In this document: piece after piece, positions 1-7,412 of the stretch
Layout: the number at the start of each line of letters is the position of its first letter
How positions within the stretch are numbered: position 1 is the first letter of the stretch
Position numbers and translations under genes: made by a program
Assembly: GCA_045133795.1 (NCBI GenBank)
Contig: JBGUUT010000079.1
Coordinates: forward strand, 1-7,586
Source: RGIG8597 sp045133795
GTDB lineage: Bacteria > Spirochaetota > GWE2-31-10
Reading direction: 5' to 3'
Length of the DNA stretch: 7,586 bases
Notes under the pieces: model-generated
Database searches by the model: none
Told to the model about the DNA's origin: nothing
What the model saw: the letters and a program-made list of their open reading frames with translations, nothing else

Positions 1-2
1 CT

Positions 3-3000
3 TTAGAAATATACATATCCGAAGACGGCGGACAAAATTGGAGTCCCAATTGTTACGGCAGCGGTTCTTGGGAATATAACTTTAAAACTGACGGAGAAAA
101 AAACATTCGCTTCAAAGTCATCGACGGAAAACAAGCGACTTTTATATCGAAACAAGCAAATATTTTGGAAACTCCTAAAATTGTGGATTCTACCGGTCTT
201 ACTTTTGGTGCAACTAATCCGGAAGAAACGGGTTTTGCGTTGAAAGTAGATACAAGTAATCCAAGTTTGACAAATATTTATTTCAATAAAAAAGGGCAAT
301 CAGATTTTAACGGAACAATAGATGAAACAAATTGGGATTCATCATTTGTTGATAAAATTTTCGGGGGTGACGAAAAAACAATATATATTTTATTCGGTGC
401 AACTGATACCAACGGAATAAATATCGAAAAAACAAAATTAGAATGTTCTACTATAGATTTGACAGAGAAAATCGAGTTTTTAAGTCATAGAAATGTTAAT
501 AATTACGACTATTTTGTATACAGTGTAGATATAGCAGATATAAAAAATAGTTATTTAACATTCAAAGCCAGCGTTACCGACAACAGCGGTTTATTGACAG
601 CCACAACTTTTCAGGTAAATATTGATAATGATGCACCGTCAATTTCGATTACCAGTCATAGTGACGGAGTGAAAATTTACGGTTCTGACCAAAATACAAT
701 AAAAGGTTCTACCGGTGACGCACACAAGACAAAATCAGTAGAATACGCATTTAGTACTACAAATACAGCTCCGACATCCGGATATGAACAAATAGAAGAT
801 TCGGAAGGTAATAATTTTGCAAGCTGGGAAATTTTATTTAATAAAGACGTTTTAAATAATGAAGTTTTACGTCTCTATGGAATAGATAAAATAGAAAATT
901 GTGAAGAAGAAAGTTATTTTCTGTATTTATGGGTAAAAGCTACAGATTTATTTGGAAATACATGCGCCCCGAAATTTGTATGTTTGGATGTACTACCAAA
1001 CGGCGACAAACCGACTGTAGATTTTTCATATCCTACCGGCGGTGAAATACTTGGTGGAACTATTCGTATTACCGGAACAGCCCAAGTTTTGACTAATGAA
1101 ATAGAAAACGTTTATATTCAAATAGACCCTAGTTATGACGGAAATGCTTTCTCTGCTACTTGGGAACAAGAAATTAAAGATTTGGGGTATACCGTAAAAG
1201 AAGGCTACGGTATAGAAGTAGATTCGACAAGTAAAACAGCTTGGAGTCTTACAATCAACAGAGATAAAAAGCTTAAAGGCGACATTGCAATTCGTGCGTA
1301 TGCCGTAAGTAAATCTACCAAAACTACAATGTCTGATATTGTAATTTTCAACATTGACAACGGTGTTCCTTTGTTTGGGGAAAGCGAAAAATTAACATTA
1401 GTACAATATGACAGTACAGGAACTGAATTAAAACGAAAACTATACGAAGCCGATACTTGGATTTCCGGAGAAGGCTGGTACTTGGAAGGCTCCGTAGAAG
1501 ATGACAGTGGAATTTCTGAAATAGAAAAAATTGTATCATCCGGAAAGATTGGTGATATAGAAAAATCTACGGAACAAACTTTTGGAACCAATAATAAGGG
1601 ACATATTTTTAAGATTCCTCTGGAGACAAAAAATTTCGGAACGATTGATTTTATATTAAAAGCGACTGACCGATCAACTGAAAATCCTTCATCAAATACA
1701 GCAAGTTTTGCGATCAATTATGACAATGCTCCTCCGACATTTGCTGTAGAAAAATTATCTTCTGATAATACTAAGAGAACTGAAATTGAAAATGTAACCA
1801 GTACCTATACTATTAAAAATGTAACCGGTACCTATACTATTAACGGAACTTTTGAAGAAATTGGTTCTGTAGGTGAAAATCAAAGCGGTTTTGAACGAAT
1901 CGCAATGTATTTTACCAGAACTGTCGGCGGTACGACTTACGTTATAGACCCTATGCTCAAAAAAGGAGCTGAGGGAGAAAGTAATCGTTATGATATAGAT
2001 GATAAAGAAGAAAACTTGATTTCATCTGACGAAATTTATTGGCGTGTGGCTGATATATCAACTATCAAAGATGATAAAATAACACTTACTTCCGGTGTGC
2101 CTGATAATGTGCGAAAAGGTGGCTTGGTAAAAGTCGGCGGTATAATTTACAGAATAAATGACATTTCCGGAAATGAAATAATTGTAGCGGGAACTCCGGC
2201 AACAGGTGCAGATAAAGCTTATTTTTCAATAGCACAAGTGATAGACAATCTTACAATCGAAAGCGGTCTGACTACTTACTATGGGGATTCCAATAATATC
2301 ACTTTTGATGACGGCGACCAAATGGTAGAGGGAGTTTACAGAAGCGGAGCAAGCTACACTTGGACAGTATCGATTAACAGTGAAAATATTCTCGACGGTG
2401 ATACTGATATACATTTTGTAGCGTTTGATAAAGCCGGAAATGTTACGCCGTTAGATTGCTATGGAAGCGTTTCAAATAATACGCCTCGTATTGCGGGAGT
2501 CACTTTTGCAATGGATAATAATATAAACGGTACTATTGAAGAAAATGAAAAACATACCGGATTTGCAAATATTTACAATGCTACAGTGCCTGAGGAATGT
2601 GTCAAAGATGTAAAAGTCAACGGAAAATTACCTAACGGCAATAAAGTTACTGAATTAACTCTTCCTTTGGAAAGCAGTGAAACATTGATGACTATCAAAG
2701 GTAAAACAGGGATAACAGCCAAGATTGTAGGCGGAAACTCCGGTTTGCAATGGCGATGGAAAATTGACGGTTATGGATGGTCTGATTTAAAAAACTTAAG
2801 CAATGTACATTCAGAGGGCGATGTTTTACGTGCAGATTTGGATATGGAAATCTCACAGCTTGAATTCTTGGCAAAAGAAATAAAGAACGAAGAAAATAAG
2901 AAATTGCAAATCGAAATCTGGGACAAAACCGAAGGCAAAACTCCGGGAAAAGACAGTAAATGTGCGACTATAAATATTCTTGCAGATACCGGACTGTTTG

Positions 3001-5273
3001 ATACAACAGCACCTACGGTAGAAATTAAGCCGTTCTATTGGAACAGTGAAAGTGACAATTCTCTTTATCAAAACAGCCGTGCAAACGGTCATATAGAACT
3101 GGAAGGTGATTTGCCGACAGATACATTTAAAGAAAAGAGCACAAGTGATACTTCAAGTAGTGTTTATGACAGAGACCCGAAAGTTTCCGGAAAAATTACA
3201 ATCAGCGGAACTGCAAGTGATAATGTATTGGTAAATGCATTATATATGACTGTTTTGGGTTTTAATGAAGATAGTGAAGGAAATGCACAAGAATTTAAAG
3301 TAGCGGAACGTAATGCTGACGGCGTGTGGAAAAGTCTCGGCACAATGGCTAGTGACAGCTGGGCGTGTGAAATCTCAAGCGATGAGTTTACTAAAGACAG
3401 CAACAACATTAATTGGAAATTTCATTGGGATACTTCAAAGGTTGCCGGTGTTGCAAAGAAAGATGTGGTTGTAAAGGCTAGAGTAGAAGACAAAGGTAAA
3501 GCCGGACTTAACGGTAATACGGTTGTTTACGGCACACCAAATACATCGGAAACTGATACTTACCAAATGGATGTTGTACCTTATATTAAGGCTATTTACA
3601 GAAATGGTTCTTACAACACAAACAGAGCAAAAAGTGGTGCAATTCCAATGTTGCGTGGACAAACGGATAACTGTATTGAAGGATTTAACTTAGGCGATAA
3701 AGATTTTGCTGGTAGCCACTCTATTGTTCTTACAACAAATAAAGACGGAACCGGTACTTCATATACTATGACAAATCTTACAAAATGGGGAACATCAACT
3801 GCATTTACAATGATAGATACTGCAAGAGACGGTTATTTATCGATAACAGTAAATGGAATTCGTTCTATAAATAATATAAATAGTAATACTCCTGAATATA
3901 ACAGAGAAGGAAATCAATACAACGCAACTTCTACATACTGGACAGATGACCGTTATGTAAGAGTTTGGGAAAATTATAGTAATAGTTATTTCCCAAGTAG
4001 TGATAACCCTGTATATCCTGCTATGTCTATAGGAGGTGATGGAACTTTATATGCATCATTCTCTAATTATTCTGATGCTAGTGTCTATTATTCAAAGTTA
4101 GGTGGTTCAAGAACTAAGATTTTCTATGCATATGACCCATCTGAAGAAACGGATATTCATGTTTCTGGCACTAGTACTGTAAATGTTGCATATTCAGCTA
4201 ATTACCAAGGAGGAGGAGATTCTAACTGGAAAGTTAATACTAATAATGCAGGTGGTATTTATGTTTATGATGTAAATGCAAATAAAAAATCCGCAGGTGA
4301 TAGTTATGGATCTTTCCCATTTAATAAACATGAATTGTTTTATCACAATAGGATGTTACAACAATTTAGAAACATAAGAGTAAAACGTTCTGATTCATCT
4401 GATCGTATTCATTTGGTTTATTATGATAGACTTTCTTCTTCTATTCATTACAGCAACTCAAAAGGGGAAAATTCACAGAGTAATGGTAGTGCTGAATTTG
4501 ATTGGGTAAATATTGACGGCAGTTCTGATTCACATGATACAGGTACATATTATAGTAATGGAAAATCAATTGTTTTACCTAATAGTGTTTTTGACAGTAG
4601 TGATTTTGAAGATGGAAAAAGACGAAGTTCAGGTACAGGTGAATATGCAGGACTTGCTTTAACAAAATCAGGTTACCCTGTTGTTGTATATTATGATTCA
4701 GCTTATAAGGTTCTAAAATTAGCAAGAGGTCTTGCAGAAAATCCTAGAAGTGATACAACCAAATGGAAGGTTCAAAAGGTTACAGATGATAAATCATTCA
4801 TAGGAGTTTCTATAGAATCTATTACTTGTGAAATTGATTCATCCGGAAGTATACATATTGCATTCCAAAACGGTAAAAACCAGTTAGTTTATATCAAATC
4901 TACAAATGCTTCTGCTGAAGGTGCTACTAAATATACATTCACAGAACCTGTTGTAGTCGCAGAAGGTGCTTCTTGGGTTGATATGACATTATTTGGTACT
5001 ACACCATATATTTCATATATCTCAGGTGCAAACTCTTATGACGGAATGAACTTAGCATTCTTTGATAGTAACATTGATACAAACTTTGACGGAGCAAAAG
5101 ACGGGGCATGGGAAACAATGGTAGCTCCGCTTGCATATAAAGTTACAAGTATCAGAACTTGTGTTGAAGTTCATCCAGATATGACAACAAAAGGTTGGGA
5201 AGCTGCTGTTGGATTTACTCCGGGAGACTTGTACCGATATGCATTGTATATCGGTTCAGGTGCCGGTCACTAA
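3..5273 (+). CDS. Giant multi-domain Ig-like surface protein with propeller-like C-terminal region (5' end outside window)
   Basis: The frame is open from the left edge to TAA at 5271-5273, giving 1756 visible residues; the true start lies upstream, and the TTG at 165 is only an internal leucine. Residues 6-13 read SEDGGQNW, an Asp-box-like pattern in a beta-sandwich domain. Ig-like domains then follow, joined by linkers of the type NIDNDAP (about residue 206), PNGDKPTVDF (332), NIDNGVP (450), YDNAPPT (573), NNTPRI (825) and TTAPTVEI (1001). From about residue 1190 a new region begins: a TIG-like stretch ending in GFNL, then from about 1310 to the end several repeats shaped like 'DGTLYASF...YYSK' and 'SGSIHIAF...LVYIKS', typical of beta-propeller blades. 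There is no transmembrane anchor or sorting signal at the C-terminus, so any lipoprotein or secretion signal must be N-terminal and out of view. The layout matches large Ig-like proteins I recall from treponemes; a cell-surface or periplasmic binding role is inferred and no ligand is known. A terminator closes the gene 11 bases after the stop. Confidence 0.88.
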   Translation, partial: LEIYISEDGGQNWSPNCYGSGSWEYNFKTDGEKNIRFKVIDGKQATFISKQANILETPKIVDSTGLTFGATNPEETGFALKVDTSNPSLTNIYFNKKGQSDFNGTIDETNWDSSFVDKIFGGDEKTIYILFGATDTNGINIEKTKLECSTIDLTEKIEFLSHRNVNNYDYFVYSVDIADIKNSYLTFKASVTDNSGLLTATTFQVNIDNDAPSISITSHSDGVKIYGSDQNTIKGSTGDAHKTKSVEYAFSTTNTAPTSGYEQIEDSEGNNFASWEILFNKDVLNNEVLRLYGIDKIENCEEESYFLYLWVKATDLFGNTCAPKFVCLDVLPNGDKPTVDFSYPTGGEILGGTIRITGTAQVLTNEIENVYIQIDPSYDGNAFSATWEQEIKDLGYTVKEGYGIEVDSTSKTAWSLTINRDKKLKGDIAIRAYAVSKSTKTTMSDIVIFNIDNGVPLFGESEKLTLVQYDSTGTELKRKLYEADTWISGEGWYLEGSVEDDSGISEIEKIVSSGKIGDIEKSTEQTFGTNNKGHIFKIPLETKNFGTIDFILKATDRSTENPSSNTASFAINYDNAPPTFAVEKLSSDNTKRTEIENVTSTYTIKNVTGTYTINGTFEEIGSVGENQSGFERIAMYFTRTVGGTTYVIDPMLKKGAEGESNRYDIDDKEENLISSDEIYWRVADISTIKDDKITLTSGVPDNVRKGGLVKVGGIIYRINDISGNEIIVAGTPATGADKAYFSIAQVIDNLTIESGLTTYYGDSNNITFDDGDQMVEGVYRSGASYTWTVSINSENILDGDTDIHFVAFDKAGNVTPLDCYGSVSNNTPRIAGVTFAMDNNINGTIEENEKHTGFANIYNATVPEECVKDVKVNGKLPNGNKVTELTLPLESSETLMTIKGKTGITAKIVGGNSGLQWRWKIDGYGWSDLKNLSNVHSEGDVLRADLDMEISQLEFLAKEIKNEENKKLQIEIWDKTEGKTPGKDSKCATINILADTGLFDTTAPTVEIKPFYWNSESDNSLYQNSRANGHIELEGDLPTDTFKEKSTSDTSSSVYDRDPKVSGKITISGTASDNVLVNALYMTVLGFNEDSEGNAQEFKVAERNADGVWKSLGTMASDSWACEISSDEFTKDSNNINWKFHWDTSKVAGVAKKDVVVKARVEDKGKAGLNGNTVVYGTPNTSETDTYQMDVVPYIKAIYRNGSYNTNRAKSGAIPMLRGQTDNCIEGFNLGDKDFAGSHSIVLTTNKDGTGTSYTMTNLTKWGTSTAFTMIDTARDGYLSITVNGIRSINNINSNTPEYNREGNQYNATSTYWTDDRYVRVWENYSNSYFPSSDNPVYPAMSIGGDGTLYASFSNYSDASVYYSKLGGSRTKIFYAYDPSEETDIHVSGTSTVNVAYSANYQGGGDSNWKVNTNNAGGIYVYDVNANKKSAGDSYGSFPFNKHELFYHNRMLQQFRNIRVKRSDSSDRIHLVYYDRLSSSIHYSNSKGENSQSNGSAEFDWVNIDGSSDSHDTGTYYSNGKSIVLPNSVFDSSDFEDGKRRSSGTGEYAGLALTKSGYPVVVYYDSAYKVLKLARGLAENPRSDTTKWKVQKVTDDKSFIGVSIESITCEIDSSGSIHIAFQNGKNQLVYIKSTNASAEGATKYTFTEPVVVAEGASWVDMTLFGTTPYISYISGANSYDGMNLAFFDSNIDTNFDGAKDGAWETMVAPLAYKVTSIRTCVEVHPDMTTKGWEAAVGFTPGDLYRYALYIGSGAGH
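1791..1844 (+). repeat. 27-bp in-frame tandem duplication inside the giant surface protein gene
   Basis: Two adjacent 27-base units (1791-1817 and 1818-1844) are identical at 25 of 27 positions. They encode NVTSTYTIK and NVTGTYTIN back to back, so the duplication adds nine residues without shifting the frame. It sits in the linker entering an Ig-like domain just after the YDNAPPT boundary. The near identity at DNA level, including synonymous positions, indicates a recent slippage or duplication event rather than an old structural repeat. Confidence 0.9.
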
Positions 5274-5283
5274 TTTGTGCAAT

Positions 5284-5319
5284 AAAACGGAAAGCTTCTA
5301 CTAGGCTTTCCGTTTTTTT
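5284..5319 (+). terminator. Strong intrinsic terminator of the surface protein gene
   Basis: AAAACGGAAAGC (5284-5295) pairs perfectly with GCTTTCCGTTTT (5305-5316) around a nine-base loop, and a run of seven T follows the G-C core (5313-5319). It begins 11 bases after the stop codon at 5273, so it should end transcription of the giant gene. The A-run on the left side also makes it potentially active in the opposite direction. Confidence 0.88.
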
Positions 5320-5438
5320 ATGTACAGAAGAGATATTTTAATGTATCGCTACTGTTCCTGCTGTGGTGAGCATGGAACATATCGTTACAAACAGTTGTAC
5401 AAGACCGTTCGGGCTAGCTAAAACATATCGTTCGGGCT

Positions 5439-5485
5439 TAAAGGGACAGACCTCTATGCTGTTTTGGGATAAAGGTCTGTCCCTT
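5439..5485. repeat. Palindromic REP/MITE-like hairpin element, copy 1
   Basis: AAGGGACAGACCTCTAT (5441-5457) pairs with 5469-5485 over 17 base pairs with a single mismatch (C5454 opposite A5472), around an 11-base loop (5458-5468). The whole stretch matches a second copy at 7346-7392 at 45 of 47 positions, including the loop, so it is a dispersed repeat and not a chance palindrome. The GGGACAGACC / GGTCTGTCCC arms resemble REP-type palindromes that I recall being associated with RAYT-type (Y1) transposases in various bacteria; that link is from memory and not shown here. It is not a good terminator because no T-run follows. Confidence 0.8.
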
Positions 5486-5541
5486 ATGTCAAAAAAAGGA
5501 AAGCCGGGGGACTTTTTGTAATCAAAAATAATATTTTTAAT

Positions 5542-5570
5542 TTTACAAGCCGATTTTTATAAATTGTAAT
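5542..5570 (+). promoter_or_regulatory. Possible sigma-70-type promoter for the small ORF-nhaC unit
   Basis: TTTACA (5542-5547) and TGTAAT (5565-5570) are separated by 17 bases and resemble -35 and -10 boxes. The predicted start point, near 5577, would fall inside the Shine-Dalgarno sequence AAGGAG (5575-5580), which argues against it. An alternative pair is TTTTTG (5513-5518) with TTTAAT (5536-5541), also 17 apart, which would leave a usable leader. The whole stretch 5521-5574 is AT-rich, so chance matches are easy. A promoter somewhere here is likely because a terminator closes the upstream gene. Confidence 0.3.
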
Positions 5571-5586
5571 ATTTAAGGAGAAAATA

Positions 5587-5748
5587 ATGACAAATGAAAG
5601 AGCTTTGAGAGCATTAAAAGAAATCAAAACATATTGTTCGGCAAACCTTCTCGATGAGTTAGATTACACTATCAAGGTAATGGAAAAACTTATCAAAGAT
5701 GATGTAAAAGAACCATTGACTACAGATTTTACAAAAATAACTAAATAA
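5587..5748 (+). CDS. Small hypothetical protein (53 residues) upstream of nhaC
   Basis: ATG at 5587 is preceded by AAGGAG (5575-5580) with a six-base spacer, a strong ribosome binding site that supports real translation. The product has 53 residues, is charged and soluble, and has no signal peptide or membrane segment. Residues 3-38 look helical, with a core reading ALKEIKTYC...LLDELDYTIKVMEKL, and the last 15 residues are polar and probably flexible. There is one cysteine, at position 17. The core recalls short helical 'LKEIKxYC...LDYAIKVLEKL' proteins seen in phage and mobile-element gene sets, but this is pattern memory and no function follows. The stop is 11 bases before nhaC on the same strand, so the two are probably co-transcribed and perhaps translationally linked. 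It could regulate or accompany the antiporter, or be an unrelated remnant that kept its ribosome binding site. Confidence 0.72.
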   Translation: MTNERALRALKEIKTYCSANLLDELDYTIKVMEKLIKDDVKEPLTTDFTKITK

Positions 5749-5759
5749 ACGGAGTTTTT

Positions 5760-7244
5760 ATGATAGGAACATTTTGGTCATTAGTACCGGCGATTATCGC
5801 CATTGTATTAGCATTAATAACGAAGGAAGTTTATTCTTCATTATTTATCGGAATCCTTATTGCGGGCGTTTTTTATACTGGTTTTTCTTTACCTAAGTTC
5901 GTAGACCATGTTTTTCAGGATGGATTTATAAAACAACTTTCAGACAGTTATAATGTGGGAATTATAATCTTCCTTGTAATTTTGGGAATAATGGTAGCAC
6001 TTATGAATAATGCCGGCGGTTCTGCCGCATTCGGTAATTGGGCAAAAAAGCATATTAAATCAAAAGTCGGAGCTCAGATTTCTACTATATGTTTGGGCGT
6101 TTTAATCTTTATCGATGATTATTTTAATTGTCTTACTGTCGGCAGTGTCATGCGTCCGGTGACAGACAAATATAAAGTTTCAAGAGAAAAACTTGCATAT
6201 TTAATCGACGCAACTGCTGCTCCGGTTTGTATTATCGCACCGATTTCGTCATGGGCTGCGGCAGTTTCCGGATTTGTCACAGAGGGAGAAAACGGGCTTG
6301 CTCTTTTTATAAAAGCCATTCCTTTCAATTTTTATGCACTTTTTACTATCGTAATGATGGTAGCGATGGTTTTGATGAAGTTTGAATTCTCTAAAATGGC
6401 GAAATATGAAAAAAGTTTTCATGAACATGACGAAGAGGATTTTGACGAAACACCTATAGGAAAAGGGACGGTAATCGATTTGGTTTTGCCGATTTTGATT
6501 CTTATTTTTATGTGTACAATCGGAATGATTTATTCCGGCGGTTTTTTTGGTGACGGTGAAAACAAGGGCAATTTTATAAATGCTTTTGCCGGTTCTGACG
6601 CTTCTGTAGGTCTTGTTTTGGGAAGTTTTGCGACATTGATTATAACATTGATTTTGTTTACGATTCGCAAGGTTTTAAGTTTCAAAGACTGTATGGCGTG
6701 TGTCTGTGACGGCTTCAAGGCAATGGTACCGGCGATTCTTATTTTGAGTTTAGCATGGACATTAAAAGCGATGACTGACAGTTTAGGGGCAAAAGATTTT
6801 GTAAGTACCGTAGTCGGCGGCAGTGCTTCGGGATTAATGAATTTCTTGCCGGCAATTGTTTTTATAATAGCTTGCGGTTTAGCATTTGCTACCGGAACAT
6901 CTTGGGGAACTTTCGGGATTCTTATTCCTATTTGTATTGCTGTTTTCCCTGACTCATCGGATACATTACGAGTGATTTCTATTTCTGCTTGTATGGCAGG
7001 TGCTGTTTGCGGTGACCATTGTTCTCCTATTTCTGATACGACTATTATGGCAAGTGCCGGAGCAGAGTGCGACCATGTAAAACATATAGAAACACAATTG
7101 CCTTATGTCCTTTGTACGGCAGCAATTTCATTTGTTACATACATTATTGCTGGATTTACAAAATCGGCAATTCTTTCCTTAATTTGCGGAGTTGCAATGC
7201 TTTTGGGTGCTTTGTTCTTTATTAAAAAGAAATTGTGCAAATAA
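5760..7244 (+). CDS. nhaC: NhaC-family Na+/H+ antiporter
   Basis: This is a complete 494-residue inner-membrane transporter with about eleven to thirteen hydrophobic segments, for example residues 4-20, 26-44, 66-84, 107-125, 182-206, 239-259, 282-302, 320-337, 358-377, 447-466 and 468-488. Family hallmarks are FIDDYFNCLTVG (117-128), DATAAP (150-155), the GTSWGTFGILIPI stretch (379-391) and GDHCSPISDTTIMAS (418-432). These intramembrane acidic, Ser/Thr and His residues are characteristic of the Na_H_antiporter family (NhaC type, Pfam PF03553). A cytoplasmic-type acidic loop, HEHDEEDFDE (221-230), sits midway. The ATG at 5760 has an ACGGAG ribosome site six bases upstream. Family members swap external protons for internal Na+, serving sodium and pH homeostasis; some relatives exchange organic acids (for example malate-lactate in MleN), so the exact substrate is inferred. 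It follows the 53-residue ORF by 11 bases, and a terminator follows its stop. Length and motifs look intact. Confidence 0.9.
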   Translation: MIGTFWSLVPAIIAIVLALITKEVYSSLFIGILIAGVFYTGFSLPKFVDHVFQDGFIKQLSDSYNVGIIIFLVILGIMVALMNNAGGSAAFGNWAKKHIKSKVGAQISTICLGVLIFIDDYFNCLTVGSVMRPVTDKYKVSREKLAYLIDATAAPVCIIAPISSWAAAVSGFVTEGENGLALFIKAIPFNFYALFTIVMMVAMVLMKFEFSKMAKYEKSFHEHDEEDFDETPIGKGTVIDLVLPILILIFMCTIGMIYSGGFFGDGENKGNFINAFAGSDASVGLVLGSFATLIITLILFTIRKVLSFKDCMACVCDGFKAMVPAILILSLAWTLKAMTDSLGAKDFVSTVVGGSASGLMNFLPAIVFIIACGLAFATGTSWGTFGILIPICIAVFPDSSDTLRVISISACMAGAVCGDHCSPISDTTIMASAGAECDHVKHIETQLPYVLCTAAISFVTYIIAGFTKSAILSLICGVAMLLGALFFIKKKLCK

Positions 7245-7276
7245 AATCAGCTTAATCTATTTATTAAAAATAAACT

Positions 7277-7308
7277 AAAACGGGAAGTCTTTGTGCTTTC
7301 CGGTTTTT
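7277..7308 (+). terminator. Intrinsic terminator after nhaC, possibly bidirectional
   Basis: CGGGAAG (7281-7287) pairs with CTTTCCG (7296-7302) with one G-U pair around an eight-base loop. Flanking AAAA (7277-7280) and TTTT (7304-7307) can extend the stem past a bulged G, and five T follow (7304-7308). It lies 32 bases after the nhaC stop. On the opposite strand the stem is followed by TTTT and further T-rich sequence, so it may also stop read-through from the convergent nagB gene. It is weaker than the terminator at 5284-5319. Confidence 0.7.
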
Positions 7309-7345
7309 ATGTAGAGAGGATTGTTTTGGTTACAGCCCGTAACTG

Positions 7346-7393
7346 TAAAGGGACAGACCTCTATGCTGTTTTGGTATAGAGGTCTGTCCCTTT
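7346..7393. repeat. Palindromic REP/MITE-like hairpin element, copy 2
   Basis: AAAGGGACAGACCTCTAT (7347-7364) pairs perfectly over 18 base pairs with 7376-7393 around an 11-base loop (7365-7375). It is the intact version of the copy at 5439-5485; the two differ only at the last loop base and at one stem base. The element lies 19 bases from the nagB stop codon, between two convergent genes, a usual location for REP-type palindromes. A small alternative stem, TTACAG (7330-7335) with CTGTAA (7343-7348), overlaps its left edge. It may stabilise the nagB mRNA 3' end or simply be a mobile repeat. Confidence 0.85.
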
Positions 7394-7412
7394 CCTTGAT
7401 TATAAATAATCG

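Larger units (their letters stand above)
5320..5586. other. Non-coding gap with short hairpins and short direct repeats
   Basis: No convincing gene was found here. Visible structures are a hairpin with arms TGTTCC (5353-5358) and GGAACA (5374-5379), with inner GCT/AGC pairing; a small stem TACAA/TTGTA (5386-5390 and 5395-5399); and a 10-base direct repeat CGTTCGGGCT at 5406-5415 and 5429-5438. The sequence ACATATCGTT also occurs twice, around 5378 and 5424. The palindromic element at 5439-5485 and the likely promoter of the next unit occupy the rest. A 33-codon frame (5320-5421) with a Cys cluster exists but has no good ribosome binding site and starts in the terminator T-run. The patch could be a decayed repeat element or a small RNA; the sequence alone does not decide. 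Confidence 0.5.

Noticed and set aside
1205..1717. 170-codon minus-strand frame opposite the surface protein gene
   Set aside because: It lies entirely within the giant gene, has no recognisable domain, and is explained as an antisense shadow of Ser/Thr/Asn-rich coding sequence.
2853..3662. Several short minus-strand frames (79, 81 and 75 codons)
   Set aside because: All are embedded in the giant gene, with compositions expected of antisense reading and no family resemblance.
165..5273. TTG at 165 as the start of the giant protein gene
   Set aside because: The same frame is open back to the left edge and encodes a sensible beta-sandwich segment with an SEDGGQNW motif, and no ribosome binding site precedes 165. 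The gene simply begins outside the window.
5320..5421. 33-codon Cys-rich frame after the first terminator as a real gene
   Set aside because: Its ATG sits at the end of the terminator T-run, there is no clear Shine-Dalgarno sequence, and it is very short. It is kept only as a low-interest observation.
5490..5518. A-run and T-run around AAAGCCGGGGGAC as another terminator
   Set aside because: Only about six A-T-rich pairs form around a 13-base loop, with no G-C core, so it is not a convincing terminator.
6119..6718. Minus-strand frames of 69 and 62 codons inside nhaC
   Set aside because: The nhaC frame carries all the family motifs over this stretch, so the reverse frames are shadows.
5439..7393. 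CRISPR array or composite transposon
   Set aside because: There are only two palindromic repeats about 1.9 kb apart with ordinary genes between them, and no transposase, cas gene or regular spacers.
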